Assembly: GCA_038040385.1 (NCBI GenBank) | Contig: JBBPII010000004.1 | Span: 332,575-396,574 of the forward strand | Origin: Gilichinskyi gelida | Lineage (GTDB): Bacteria; Acidobacteriota; Thermoanaerobaculia; Gp7-AA8 | Direction: 5' to 3' | Length of the DNA stretch: 64,000 nt | Shown: one piece after another, positions 37,673-48,176 of the stretch | How positions within the stretch are numbered: the first letter of the stretch is position 1 | How the letters are laid out: every line of letters begins with the position of its first letter | Made by a program: the position numbers and the translations under genes | Notes under the pieces: model-generated | Database searches by the model: none | Seen by the model: only the letters and a program-made list of their open reading frames with translations | Told to the model about the DNA's origin: nothing

Positions 37673-38301
37673 GACTCCAGCGCCTCCGTCAGCCGCTGCA
37701 GCGCGTCCTGGCTGAGCACGATGTACCGGCTGTTGACCACGTCGTAGACGTTGACGTGCAGCGCGTCGACGAGCAGCAGCTTCGGGTTGTTCCGCGCCGC
37801 GAGGGCCAGGTTGGTGTTGTCGGCGGAATCGACGAGCAGCGCTTTGCCCTCGACGCCGATCTTGTTGACCTTCTCGGCCAGGGCCTTCGACTTCGGCTCG
37901 TCGACCGAGAGGTCGTTGAGAAGGACGAGCTTCCCTTCCTTCACCCGCTGCGAGAGCGCCGACTTCAGCGCCGCCTTCTTCTCCTGCGCGTTCATCTTGT
38001 AGGAGTAGTCGCGGGGAGTAGGGCCGAAGACCGTGCCGCCGTGGCGGTGAATCGGCGGACGGTTACCGCCCTGACGGGCGCGCCCCGTGCCCTTCTGGCG
38101 GAACGGCTTCTTGCCGGAGCCGGCCACTTCGGAGCGGTTCTTGACCTTGTGCGTCCCCTGCCGGAGCGAGGCGAGGTAGTTGCGCACCGCCTCATGAATG
38201 AGGTGCTCCTTGTAGGGGTAGCCGAAGATGTCGTCGGACAGCTCGAAGGAGCCGACCTTCTTGTTGTTCCAGTCTTTGATGTCGATGGTAGGCATCGTCA
38301 T
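37669..38301 (-). CDS. rplD: 50S ribosomal protein L4
   Basis: 210 residues. The tunnel loop holds KKPFRQKGTGRARQGGNRPP and HGGTVFGPTPRDYSYKMN. The ATG overlaps the rplC stop by 4 bases. An ATG at 38295 is also possible. Confidence 0.96.
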   Translation of the reverse strand: MTMPTIDIKDWNNKKVGSFELSDDIFGYPYKEHLIHEAVRNYLASLRQGTHKVKNRSEVAGSGKKPFRQKGTGRARQGGNRPPIHRHGGTVFGPTPRDYSYKMNAQEKKAALKSALSQRVKEGKLVLLNDLSVDEPKSKALAEKVNKIGVEGKALLVDSADNTNLALAARNNPKLLLVDALHVNVYDVVNSRYIVLSQDALQRLTEALES

Positions 38302-38939
38302 TCACCCCGCTTCCCGTTCCTCGAGAAGCGCACGACCACCAGGCCGTTGCGCCCGCCCGGCACGGCGCCGCGGATGTAGAGGAGGTTGTTTTCCGCGTCC
38401 ACTTTGGCCACCCGGAGGTTCTTGACCGTGACCTGGTTACCGCCCATCCGCCCGCCCATGCGCATGCCCTTCATGACCCGCGACGGAAAGGCCGAGGCGC
38501 CGATCGATCCGGGAGCGCGATGGAACATCGAGCCGTGGGTGGCCCGGCCGCCGCGGAAGTGGTGGCGCTTGACCACGCCCTGAAAGCCCTTCCCCTTCGA
38601 CTGGCCGACCACGTCGATCGAGTCGCCGGGCTTGAACATGTCGACCTGCACGCGGTCGCCGACGTTCGCGTCGCCCGAGTACTCGAACTCGCAGAGGGTC
38701 CGCACCGGGGGGATGCCGGCCTTCTCGAAATGGCCGCGCAACGCGCTGGTCACGCGGCGGTTGGAGACCTTCTCCACCAGCCCGACCTGCACCGCGTCGT
38801 AGCCGTCTTTTTCAGCCGTCTTCTTCTGCACCACGAGGCAAGGGCCGGCCTGGATGACGGTGACCGGCACCAGCGCGCCGTCCTCGGCGAACACCTGGGT
38901 CATCCCGACCTTCTTGCCAATGATTCCTTCGATTGCCAT
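38298..38939 (-). CDS. rplC: 50S ribosomal protein L3
   Basis: 213 residues from the ATG at 38939 (MAIEGIIGKKVGMTQVFAED). A GTG at 38948 is the alternative. GFQGVVKRHHFRGGRATHGS and the GSIGASAFPSRVMKGMRMGG loop are diagnostic. Confidence 0.96.
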   Translation of the reverse strand: MAIEGIIGKKVGMTQVFAEDGALVPVTVIQAGPCLVVQKKTAEKDGYDAVQVGLVEKVSNRRVTSALRGHFEKAGIPPVRTLCEFEYSGDANVGDRVQVDMFKPGDSIDVVGQSKGKGFQGVVKRHHFRGGRATHGSMFHRAPGSIGASAFPSRVMKGMRMGGRMGGNQVTVKNLRVAKVDAENNLLYIRGAVPGGRNGLVVVRFSRNGKRGE

Positions 38940-38950
38940 TGTCTTCACCC

Positions 38951-39041
38951 AGCTCTTAGCTGTTAGCTGTTAGCTATTAGCTGTTAGGTCTGCGCTCGTC
39001 GCTGTCAGTGTTCCTGACAGCTAGGAGCTAAGAGCTAACAG

Positions 39042-39043
<2 letters not shown>
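38951..39043. repeat. Heptamer-arm hairpin between rpsJ and rplC (H7)
   Basis: Left arm (38951-38988) is five 7-base units of the AGCTGTT type (AGCTCTT, AGCTGTT, AGCTGTT, AGCTATT, AGCTGTT). The right arm (39013-39043) reads back AGCTGTT, AGCTCTT, AGCTCCT, AGCTGTC. Loop about 24 bases. The unit sequence differs from H2-H6 but the period is the same. Confidence 0.85.
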
Positions 39044-39359
<316 letters not shown>

Positions 39360-39383
39360 GGTCGTGTCTTCCTCAAAGAACAT

Positions 39384-39439
39384 GTGTAGCGGCGGCCGCT
39401 CCGGCCGCCGTGGGCGGGCGAGAGCGCCCGCCCCTACAC
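39384..39439. repeat. GTGTAG...CTACAC composite palindrome (T3)
   Basis: Outer arms GTGTAGcGG and cCCCTACAC. Inner hairpins CGGCCG-ctCCGGCCG and GGGCGGGCG-agag-CGCCCGCCC. Lies between tuf and rpsJ. Confidence 0.8.
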
Positions 39440-39443
39440 TCCC

Positions 39444-40637
<1,194 letters not shown>

Positions 40638-40675
40638 GTGTCACTAACCTCCGTAGCTGCGAGCTGAGCTCGTTC

Positions 40676-42751
40676 TTATCCTGCAACTTTGGCAATTACT
40701 TCATCGGCGACGCTCTTCGGCGCCGGCTCGTACGCAAAGAACTGCATGGTGTAGCTGGCGCGCCCCTGCGACATCGAGCGGAGCTGCGTCGCGTATCCGA
40801 ACATCTCCGAGAGCGGCACATGGGCCCGGATGGCCTTCGCCCCGCCGCGCTCTTCCATCTGCTGGATCTTGCCGCGGCGCCGCGAGAGGTCGCCCATGAC
40901 GTCGCCCGCATAATCCTCGGGCGTCACCACTTCGACGTCCATGATCGGTTCCTTGATGATCGGACCGGCCTTGCGGGCGGCTTCCTGGAAGGCCATGGAG
41001 CCGGCGATCTTGAAGGCCATTTCGCTGGAGTCGACGTCGTGGTACGAGCCGTCGTACAGAATGGCGCGCACCCCGGTCATCGGATATCCAGCCAGAATGC
41101 CCTTCTCCATCGCTTCCTTGATGCCCTGCTCGGTCGGCTTGATGAACTCCCTCGGCACGCTGCCGCCGACCGTCTCGTTGACGAACTCGAAGTCCTTCTC
41201 CGTGATCGGCTCGAGGCGGATCTTGACGTCGCCGAACTGCCCCTTGCCGCCCGACTGGCGGACGAAGCGGCCGTGCGCCTGCGCCGTGCGGGTGATGGCC
41301 TCGCGGTAGGCGACCTGCGGCTTGCCGACGTTGGCGCCGACGCCGAACTCGCGCACCATGCGGTCGACGATGATCTCCAGGTGCAGCTCGCCCATCCCGC
41401 GGATGATGGTCTGGTTGGTCTCCGGGTCCGTGTGGACCTTGAAGGTGGGGTCTTCCTGCATCAGCTTGGCGAGGGCCACGCCCATCTTTTCCTGATCGGC
41501 CTTGGTCTTCGGCTCGATGGCCACGGCGATGACCGGCTCGGGGAAGTTCATCGTCTCCAGGACGATGGGATCGTCGCGGTCGGAGATGGTGTCGCCGGTG
41601 GTCACGTTGCGCAGACCGACCGCGGCGCCGATGTCGCCGGCCCACACTTCCTTGATCTCTTCGCGCTTGTTGGCGTGCATCTGCAGCAGGCGCCCGATGC
41701 GCTCGGTGTTCCCCTTGGTCGAGTTGGCCACCGTGGTGCCCTGCTCGACGCTGCCGGAGTAGACACGGAAGAAGGCGAGCTGGCCGACGAAGGGGTCGGT
41801 CATGATCTTGAAGATCAGGGCGCTGAACGGCGCCTTGTCGTCCGCCGGGCGCTCGATGAACGACTCGTCGTCGGGATTGATCCCCTTGACCGGCGGGATG
41901 TCGATCGGTGACGGCAGGTAGTCGACGACCGCGTCGAGCAGCGGCTGCACGCCCTTGTTCTTGAACGCCGATCCGCAGAGGACGGGGGTGATCTTCTGGG
42001 CGATGGTGGCCTCGCGGAGGGCGGCCTTCAGCTCGCCGATCTCCAGGGCCTCGCCGCCGAGGTACTTCTCGAGGAGCTCGTCGTGCTGCTCGGCGATCGA
42101 CTCCACCATCTTCTCGCGGTAGTGCTCCGCCTCTTCGCGCATGTCGGCGGGGATCTCTTCGATGTCGTACTTCGCGCCGAGGGCCTCGTCGCGGAAGACG
42201 AGGGCCTTCATCTGCACCAGGTCGATGACGCCCTTGAACTGGTCTTCGGCGCCGATGGGGAGCTGCAGAGGCACGGCGTTCTTGCCGAGCTTCTGGCGGA
42301 TCTGGTTCACCACGGCGATGAAGTTCGCGCCGATGCGGTCCATCTTGTTGACGAAGGCGATGCGCGGCACGCCGTACCGGTCGGCCTGGCGCCACACGGT
42401 CTCCGACTGCGGCTCTACGCCGCCGACGGCGCAGAACACGCCGACCGCGCCGTCGAGGACGCGCAGGGAGCGCTCCACTTCCATGGTGAAGTCGACGTGG
42501 CCCGGGGTATCGATGATGTTGACGCGGATGTCGCCCCAGAACGCCGTGGTGGCCGCCGAGGTGATGGTGATGCCGCGCTCCTGCTCCTGGACCATCCAGT
42601 CCATGATCGCGGTCCCCTCGTGCACCTCGCCGATCTTGTGCGTGCGGCCGGTGTAATAGAGGATGCGCTCGGTAGTCGTCGTCTTACCGGCATCGATGTG
42701 AGCCATGATGCCGATGTTTCGCGTCTTCGCGAGTGATACCTGACGTGGCAT
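40676..42751 (-). CDS. fusA: Elongation factor G
   Basis: 691 residues from the ATG at 42751 (MPRQVSLAKTRNIGIMAHID). G1 AHIDAGKTTTTE, G3 DTPGHVDF, G4 NKMDRIGA. Domains II-V follow to PAPKSVADEVIAKVAG. Catalyses translocation. The preceding 189 bases (42752-42940) hold no gene and no motif I can name. Confidence 0.97.
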   Translation of the reverse strand: MPRQVSLAKTRNIGIMAHIDAGKTTTTERILYYTGRTHKIGEVHEGTAIMDWMVQEQERGITITSAATTAFWGDIRVNIIDTPGHVDFTMEVERSLRVLDGAVGVFCAVGGVEPQSETVWRQADRYGVPRIAFVNKMDRIGANFIAVVNQIRQKLGKNAVPLQLPIGAEDQFKGVIDLVQMKALVFRDEALGAKYDIEEIPADMREEAEHYREKMVESIAEQHDELLEKYLGGEALEIGELKAALREATIAQKITPVLCGSAFKNKGVQPLLDAVVDYLPSPIDIPPVKGINPDDESFIERPADDKAPFSALIFKIMTDPFVGQLAFFRVYSGSVEQGTTVANSTKGNTERIGRLLQMHANKREEIKEVWAGDIGAAVGLRNVTTGDTISDRDDPIVLETMNFPEPVIAVAIEPKTKADQEKMGVALAKLMQEDPTFKVHTDPETNQTIIRGMGELHLEIIVDRMVREFGVGANVGKPQVAYREAITRTAQAHGRFVRQSGGKGQFGDVKIRLEPITEKDFEFVNETVGGSVPREFIKPTEQGIKEAMEKGILAGYPMTGVRAILYDGSYHDVDSSEMAFKIAGSMAFQEAARKAGPIIKEPIMDVEVVTPEDYAGDVMGDLSRRRGKIQQMEERGGAKAIRAHVPLSEMFGYATQLRSMSQGRASYTMQFFAYEPAPKSVADEVIAKVAG

Positions 42752-42940
42752 GGTGTTTTTTTCTTCCACAACAGACGCACGCGACGCGAAGCGCGCCGAG
42801 GGCGTCAAGGTTTGATTTGTTCATGTTCCCGTTGCTCGGTCCGGAACCGCAGAACAAGAGGCTTCTGTGTTATCCGGTCGAGACGGAGCTACGGAAAGCT
42901 CGAGGTTACTGAAAACTGCGACGAACGACGTACTGCGAAA

Positions 42941-43411
42941 CTACCAACGGTAATGCGCGAATGCCTTGTTGGCCTCCGCCATCTTGTGCGTGTCTTCTCT
43001 CTTCTTGATCGCGTTGCCGCGATTGTTGGCGGCATCCATGATCTCGCCCGCCAGCTTGTCCTGCATGGTCTTCTCGCCACGCGCCACGGCGTAGCTGATC
43101 AGCCAGCGGATGGCCAGGGCGGTGCGGCGGGCGGGCCGCACTTCGACCGGAACCTGATAGTTCGATCCGCCGACGCGGCGGCTCTTCACTTCGAGCGCCG
43201 GCTTGACGTTGTCGACCGCCTTCTTGAAGAGCTTGAGCGGATCGTCCTTGGCCCGGTCTTCGACCTTGCGCAGAGCGCTGTAGAACACGCGCTCGGCGAC
43301 CGACTTCTTCCCCTGGCTCATCAACGAGTTGATGAACTTCGTCACCAACTGGCTGTTGTAGACAGGGTCGGGGAGGATCTCGCGCTTCGGAACTTCACGA
43401 CGACGTGGCAT
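42941..43411 (-). CDS. rpsG: 30S ribosomal protein S7
   Basis: 156 residues. MPRRREVPKREILPDPVYNS and the C-terminal EDTHKMAEANKAFAHYRW. Nucleates the 30S head. 6 bases after rpsL. Confidence 0.97.
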   Translation of the reverse strand: MPRRREVPKREILPDPVYNSQLVTKFINSLMSQGKKSVAERVFYSALRKVEDRAKDDPLKLFKKAVDNVKPALEVKSRRVGGSNYQVPVEVRPARRTALAIRWLISYAVARGEKTMQDKLAGEIMDAANNRGNAIKKREDTHKMAEANKAFAHYRW

Positions 43412-43417
43412 CTTGGG

Positions 43418-43795
43418 CTAACCCTTCTTCGGTCGCTTGGCGCCGTACTTCGAACGGCCCTGCATGCGCTTGGCGACGCCGACGGTGTCGAGCGTGCCGC
43501 GGATGATGTGATAACGGACGCCCGGCAGATCCTTCACACGCCCTCCGCGAATGAGCACGATCGAGTGCTCCTGGAGGTTGTGGCCGACGCCGGGGATGTA
43601 GGTGGTGACTTCGACGCCGTTGGTCAGGCGGACGCGCGCCACCTTGCGGAGCGCGGAGTTCGGCTTCTTCGGCGTGGAGGTGTAAACACGCGTGCAAACC
43701 CCACGCTTCTGGGGGCTCGACTGCAGCGCCGGCGACTTGGTTTTGTACGCCACTTTCGCGCGGCCCTGGCTGACGAGTTGGTTGATGGTCGGCAT
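43418..43795 (-). CDS. rpsL: 30S ribosomal protein S12
   Basis: 125 residues. MPTINQLVSQGRAKVAYKTK and the decoding-site loop TSTPKKPNSALRKVARVRL with the wild-type Lys at 43-44. PGVRYHIIRG is also unaltered, so no streptomycin-resistance change is visible. First gene of the superoperon. Confidence 0.97.
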   Translation of the reverse strand: MPTINQLVSQGRAKVAYKTKSPALQSSPQKRGVCTRVYTSTPKKPNSALRKVARVRLTNGVEVTTYIPGVGHNLQEHSIVLIRGGRVKDLPGVRYHIIRGTLDTVGVAKRMQGRSKYGAKRPKKG

Positions 43796-43859
43796 TCAGT
43801 ACGGTTCCTATTGAGACACCTACAGCGAAATAGAACTTCCCGGAGGGGAAAACCGGCGC

Positions 43860-43888
43860 ACTCTACGCGGCGGTCGAGGGCTTGTCAA
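43860..43888 (-). promoter_or_regulatory. Sigma70-type promoter of the str/ribosomal superoperon
   Basis: On the minus strand TTGACA (43888-43883), a 17-base spacer and TAGAGT (43865-43860) lie 65 bases before the rpsL start. The -35 hexamer is perfect and the -10 matches 4 of 6. Confidence 0.75.
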
Positions 43889-43934
43889 GCCCGGAATCGA
43901 CCTAACGCGCTGTCCGGAAAGGCTATTCCGGGCC

Positions 43935-43999
43935 GTTCGCCGTTGACGGTTGGCCGTTGGCCGAGCGCTTCAGTCAACGGTCAACAGCCAACGGCGAAC
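43935..43999. repeat. Heptamer-arm hairpin upstream of a GT-C gene (H4)
   Basis: Left arm (43935-43964) GTTCGCC GTTGACG GTTGGCC GTTGGCC, right arm (43971-43999) its imperfect reverse complement, loop 6 bases. It separates the rpsL promoter from the divergent glycosyltransferase-like gene. Confidence 0.85.
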
Positions 44000-44013
44000 G
44001 CTACACTGCAACC

Positions 44014-45117
44014 GTGCGCTACGCCCTCGCGTCCGCCATTTTCGTCGCCGCAGCCGCCACGATCGCGCTGTCCGGACGGCTCGACGGCGACTTCCGCATC
44101 GACGAGGCCCACAAGATCAGCGAGACCGCCGATCTCTCCCCCTCAGCATGGCAGCACAGGCGCGTCGAGCGCGCCAATCCGCCGGTCGGAAAGTGGATCT
44201 TCGCCCTCGCCGCACCTCAGGTCCCCTACGACCCCGCGTTCACCGAGCGCGCCGCGCGCGGGGAGCGCATCCCGCCGCCGCACCTCCAGGCCGCCTACCG
44301 GCGGGCGCTGCGGCCGGTACGGATGGTCTCCCTGGTGGCGACGGCGCTGACGGCAGCGCTGATTTTCGTGCTTTCGGACTCCCTGCTGGCCTCGCTGCTC
44401 TACTTCTTCAGCTTCCTGACCCAGACCTTCGCCGCGACGGCCGTCTTCGACCCGCTGCTGACGCTGTTCGTCGTCGCCGCCGCGGTCCCGCTCGCCAGGA
44501 AGGTGACGTGGCCGCGAACGGTCGCGGCCACTGTCCTCGCCGCGCTCGCCATCGACATCCGCCTCAGCGGCGCGCTCGCGCTCGCCGGCGTGCTCACTCT
44601 CCTGCTCGTGCGGCGAAAGTTCTTCCACGCAGCGGCCGCGACCGGCATCTCGCTCGTGCTCGCGGTCGCCATGAACCCCTTCTTCTTTTTCACGCAACTC
44701 CATGACCTGCAAGTACTTCTGGCCGCGACCGGCGAGCACCGGCTGAGCGCCGGCGAAAAACTGCGGTTCGTCTCGGAGTACGCGTTCGGCGACTTTGCCG
44801 GCATCGCGATTCTGATCGGAATCGTCTTCGCGCCGTTCGGAGTGCGGCCGTCCCGGCCGCATTCGCCGGGCGGGACGCCCGCACTCCTCGCCTGGTGCGC
44901 GACCATCGTCGTCCTTTTCACAGCCTGGCTGCCGGTCGGGTACCCTCGGTACGTGCTGGTCATCATCCCCGCGCTGGCCGTTGCGGCGGCGCACGGCTAC
45001 CGCCACGGCGTGGTCGCGGCGGGCCACTTGGCGTCGGGCCGCCGCCGCAGCGCGAACACCGGACCGACGCGTTCGACCACCTCGTATGACGGCAACGGGC
45101 GGAACGAGAGCACGTAG
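44014..45117 (+). CDS. GT-C-like polytopic membrane protein
   Basis: About 367 residues, GTG start. Eight or nine transmembrane helices. The first loop DFRIDEAHKISE carries the acidic pair typical of lipid-phosphate-sugar-dependent (PMT/ArnT-like) glycosyltransferases, and PVGYPRYVLVIIPALAV resembles the last helices of that family. It is shorter than full PMT/ArnT proteins. Residues about 276-292 are coded by a palindromic element (44839-44887), and the last 121 bases overlap the convergent gene, so the tail may be altered. Acceptor unknown. Confidence 0.7.
   Translation: MRYALASAIFVAAAATIALSGRLDGDFRIDEAHKISETADLSPSAWQHRRVERANPPVGKWIFALAAPQVPYDPAFTERAARGERIPPPHLQAAYRRALRPVRMVSLVATALTAALIFVLSDSLLASLLYFFSFLTQTFAATAVFDPLLTLFVVAAAVPLARKVTWPRTVAATVLAALAIDIRLSGALALAGVLTLLLVRRKFFHAAAATGISLVLAVAMNPFFFFTQLHDLQVLLAATGEHRLSAGEKLRFVSEYAFGDFAGIAILIGIVFAPFGVRPSRPHSPGGTPALLAWCATIVVLFTAWLPVGYPRYVLVIIPALAVAAAHGYRHGVVAAGHLASGRRRSANTGPTRSTTSYDGNGRNEST
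44839..44887. repeat. GGAGTGCGG palindrome inside a gene (G3)
   Basis: Arms GGAGTGCGG...CCGCACTCC-type: GGAGTGCGGCCG-tcc-CGGCCGCA followed by GGGCGG-gacGCCCGCACTCC. Same plan as G1 and G2 but inside a coding frame, giving VRPSRPHSPGGTPAL in a hydrophobic protein. Confidence 0.75.
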
Positions 45118-46607
45118 TCGTTCCGGATCACCCACTGCGGGCGCTCCTTCGGGAAGGGATTTCCCCGTAGCCGGGCCATGGCGTTGAGCTCTACGCCGCC
45201 GTTGATGGCCTCCGCCGGCACGCCGCGCACGATCAAACCTCGCCACGCAGCGTCGCGGGCGCGATTCCAGCGGAAGTAGTCGCGCACCGCCCAGACGTCG
45301 AAGATCGCGACGCCCACCAGCAGCGCGATCGCCACCCGCTTGCGCGAGCCGCGCGCGATGAGCGGCAGGACGAAGGCCAGCGGCCAGGCCGCGTCGAGCG
45401 CGTAGCGGTCGAACCAGACGGCGGAGAAGGCGAGGAGGAGCGTTGCGGTGGCGATCTGGATGACGGCCAGGTGCTTCCAATTCTCAATCAACACCGCGAC
45501 CACCACTCCGCCGGCGACGGCGGCGAACATGGTCAGAGCGAACCGCGCGGCGTAGCCGAGGTGCAGCGGGAGCGGGTAGCCGAGGACGTGCGTGTCGAAA
45601 AGCGTCGGCGGGCCGAGTCCGAGATTGACGAAGACATTCCCGAAGAACTGCTCGGAGGTCAGCAGCGGGTTCCATTTCGGGATGGCGAAGCCGACGCTGA
45701 TGAACAGCAGCGCGCGGAGGACGAAGACGCCGGCGATCGTCCCCGCCACCCACCAACTCCGGATGCGCGTCGCGGCGAGCGCGACGAGCGGAATCAGGAA
45801 GATCGCGGCGGACGAGAAATCGTCGAAGAGGTACTTGCCGGCGTTCGCCGCGACCTCCGCCGCCGCGCCGCGCGTGGCCAGCGAGTGGTAGCCGAACTCG
45901 CCGTGCCCCAAAACGGGGAAGGAGACGGCGAAGACCAGCAGCGGTGCCGCTGCGATGGCGGCCAGCTTTTTCTCCCGCCGCGCGAGAAGGACGACCAGCG
46001 GCGCGATGGCGTTGACCACGCCTGTCTGCCGCACGAAGATCGAGGCGGCGGCGGCGAGTGCGCCGAGGGCGATCCATGTGGGACGGGTTCTCAACCCGTC
46101 CGCCGTCCCGGCGGCGGCCGCTACGCGGCCGCGGACGGGTTGAGAACCCATCCCACATATCTCCTCGATGCCGCGCAGGAACGCGGCCATCGCCGCCACG
46201 GAGAGGAAGAGGAACGGGACGTGGGTCATGTAGGTCGCCGACGACCAGAAGAAAATCGGGTGGAAGATCAGCGCGGCGGCGGCGAGGAAGCGCTCGCCGC
46301 GCGTGAGCGGCAGGCGGCGCAGCAGGGCGTGAAAGACGATGATGGTCGCCGCGGCGAGGACGAGCGTCGACGCGCGCAGGACGTTGAACGACTCGCCGAA
46401 GACCAGCGTCCAGAGCGCCCCCCACGTCACCTGCAGGTAGAGCGACGTCGCGGTGAACGGGGTGAACTGAAAGTGCCCGCTCCTGGCGAAGGCCCAGGTG
46501 GCGAGCGCGAAGTCCCAGTCGTCGTCGAGCGGGAAGTCGCCGCGCGGGTCGACCAGCATCATCGCCGCGGCGAAGATCGCCATCAGCAGCCAGACGTCGC
46601 GCTTCAT
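44997..46607 (-). CDS. GT-C-like polytopic membrane glycosyltransferase
   Basis: 536 residues from the ATG at 46607, which overlaps the stop of the preceding gene as ATGA. About 11 transmembrane helices. The first periplasmic loop FPLDDDWDFALATWA holds the acidic cluster of GT-C enzymes. A C-terminal soluble stretch follows. Residues about 150-178 (SQPVRGRVAAAAGTADG and flanks) are coded by a palindromic element (46076-46158) between two helices. Likely adds a sugar from a polyprenyl-phosphate donor on the outer face. Substrate unknown. Confidence 0.75.
   Translation of the reverse strand: MKRDVWLLMAIFAAAMMLVDPRGDFPLDDDWDFALATWAFARSGHFQFTPFTATSLYLQVTWGALWTLVFGESFNVLRASTLVLAAATIIVFHALLRRLPLTRGERFLAAAALIFHPIFFWSSATYMTHVPFLFLSVAAMAAFLRGIEEICGMGSQPVRGRVAAAAGTADGLRTRPTWIALGALAAAASIFVRQTGVVNAIAPLVVLLARREKKLAAIAAAPLLVFAVSFPVLGHGEFGYHSLATRGAAAEVAANAGKYLFDDFSSAAIFLIPLVALAATRIRSWWVAGTIAGVFVLRALLFISVGFAIPKWNPLLTSEQFFGNVFVNLGLGPPTLFDTHVLGYPLPLHLGYAARFALTMFAAVAGGVVVAVLIENWKHLAVIQIATATLLLAFSAVWFDRYALDAAWPLAFVLPLIARGSRKRVAIALLVGVAIFDVWAVRDYFRWNRARDAAWRGLIVRGVPAEAINGGVELNAMARLRGNPFPKERPQWVIRNDYVLSFRPLPSYEVVERVGPVFALRRRPDAKWPAATTPWR
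46076..46158. repeat. ATGTGGGACGGG palindrome inside a gene (D1)
   Basis: Arms ATGTGGGACGGGTTCTCAAC and GTTGAGAACCCATCCCACAT with inner hairpins CCGCCG-tcc-CGGCGG and CGGCCGC-ta-CGCGGCCG. It lies wholly within a glycosyltransferase gene without breaking its frame. Confidence 0.85.
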
Positions 46608-48154
46608 CGCTGCCGCCGCATCAGGGTGATGGTGTACCCCACCCCGCCCCACTCCCCTACTCTCGCGTAATCCGTCGCGATCAGGCGCGCCAGATCGCGG
46701 TCGTAGTCCTCGCCGAAGCCGCGCGCGCCGTATTCGGACACGGAGCGCGAGGTGAGGGCAACGAAGTCGGGCGGGTGGGCGCGCCACTCGCGGATGACGT
46801 CCCTCTCGATGCGCGGATCGCCGGTCTCGGGCGGCGTGAAGAGGTAGCGGCGCAGCGGCGTCCGCCGTCCGCTGAAGTAATTGATGGAGACCCCCTCGGG
46901 CACCACCGCGAGCGTGCCCAGCGGCGCGGCGCGGAGTGCGTCGAGCATGCCGCTGACCGCCGCGGCGCGATCAATGTTGGTGTCGAGGTACGCACCGAAC
47001 GGGGTTTGCACGCGAACGGCTGGTTGGCGCGCGCGGTCCACCTGCAGCCAGAGCGCGTTCGCCGCCACGCCGGCAAAGACGGCGAGCCAGAGCGCGCGTG
47101 CGCGCGGGTCGATGGTCAGGGCGAGGTAGACGAAGAGGACGATGGTCGGCAGGACGTAGGCGAAGCCGTTGAACGTCGGCGTGACGTGCAGTGCGATCCG
47201 AGCCGTCGAGGTGATGGACGCGCACCACAGCAGCGGCAGGCGCGTGTCGCGCGCGCGAATCACGAAGGGAATCAGCGCCAGATGCACCAGCGGCGCCGGC
47301 GCGAAGAGCATGTCGGCGGAGACGAAACAGAAGCCGGCGAAGAGCGCGAGCGCCATCGCCCGGCTCGGCCGCAGCGAGAGGACCGCCACGCCCGCCAACG
47401 CGAGGATGCCGAAGAGCATCTCGCTCCAGCCTCCCGCGGCGAGGCGCTGGTAAAAGCCGGCCGCCGCGCCGCCGGCGAGCTGCGTCGGGATCGGCGTGGC
47501 GACCAGGGTCACGATGGCGAACAGCGCCGCGCTCTTCCATCTCCGCTGCACCAGCGCGCAGGCGATGACCACGAATGCGAACTCGAGCTTCGTCGCGCAG
47601 GCCAGCGCGCCGGCGGCGATCGACCACTCGCTCCGCATGACCAGCAGCGCGACGTAGACGATGGTCAGCACCGCGCCGAAGGTCATGGCGTGCGCGTACG
47701 GGAAGAAGAAGTTGAAATTCGGCCGCCCGGCGACGCAGAGCGCGACGAATAGCAGCACCGAGGCCGCCGCCCCCGCCACCCCCGCCACCGTCCGCCCCAG
47801 CAGGTACATCGCCGCCGCGGCGATCGCCGCGAGCACGCCGCCGATGACTTCGTACAGCGCGAGCGAGCTGCCGAAGAGGCGCACGGCTAGGGCGAGCGTC
47901 CGCGGCGCGAGCGGCGGGTAGTTGTAGTCGATGTCTTCGTAGAGCCGCGCGCCGTGCGCGAGCTGCTCCGGGACATACAGATCGCGGCCGGCATCGATGA
48001 TGGGGTCGAGCCAGCGGCCGTGTCCGAGAGCGATGAAGAGCGCGGCGAGGGCGATGAGGCCCGCGACGAGCGCGATCTCGTTCGCCGTTGGCCGTTGGCC
48101 GTTGGCCGTTTGTCCAGGTCCTCGGCCAACGGCCAACAGCCAACGGCGAACCAT
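46604..48154 (-). CDS. Polytopic membrane protein, GT-C-like
   Basis: About 516 residues with ten or more transmembrane helices. Loop DAGRDLYVPEQLAHGARLYE and DYNYPPLAP resemble the first loop of membrane glycosyltransferases. A soluble C-terminal part follows from about residue 390. The only usable start (ATG 48154) lies in the arm of a heptamer hairpin (48080-48151), so the first 25 residues (GQTANGQRPTANE and neighbours) are coded by the repeat. No start exists after it. Translationally coupled to the next gene by ATGA. Confidence 0.72.
   Translation of the reverse strand: MVRRWLLAVGRGPGQTANGQRPTANEIALVAGLIALAALFIALGHGRWLDPIIDAGRDLYVPEQLAHGARLYEDIDYNYPPLAPRTLALAVRLFGSSLALYEVIGGVLAAIAAAAMYLLGRTVAGVAGAAASVLLFVALCVAGRPNFNFFFPYAHAMTFGAVLTIVYVALLVMRSEWSIAAGALACATKLEFAFVVIACALVQRRWKSAALFAIVTLVATPIPTQLAGGAAAGFYQRLAAGGWSEMLFGILALAGVAVLSLRPSRAMALALFAGFCFVSADMLFAPAPLVHLALIPFVIRARDTRLPLLWCASITSTARIALHVTPTFNGFAYVLPTIVLFVYLALTIDPRARALWLAVFAGVAANALWLQVDRARQPAVRVQTPFGAYLDTNIDRAAAVSGMLDALRAAPLGTLAVVPEGVSINYFSGRRTPLRRYLFTPPETGDPRIERDVIREWRAHPPDFVALTSRSVSEYGARGFGEDYDRDLARLIATDYARVGEWGGVGYTITLMRRQR
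48080..48151. repeat. Heptamer-arm hairpin covering a gene start (H5)
   Basis: Left arm (48080-48108) GTTCGCC GTTGGCC GTTGGCC GTTGGCC G. Right arm (48123-48151) pairs with one mismatch in 29. Loop 14 bases. It lies between divergent genes and codes the N-terminus of the minus-strand one. Confidence 0.9.
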
Positions 48155-48176
48155 CGTCACACGATATTCTCACCCC

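Noticed and set aside
42752..42940. Possible second promoter before fusA (TTGACG on the minus strand)
   Set aside because: No acceptable -10 hexamer at the right distance.
45471..46670. Long plus-strand open frame opposite a GT-C gene
   Set aside because: Arg/Glu/Asp-rich low-complexity shadow. The minus-strand protein has proper transmembrane helices and a coupled start.
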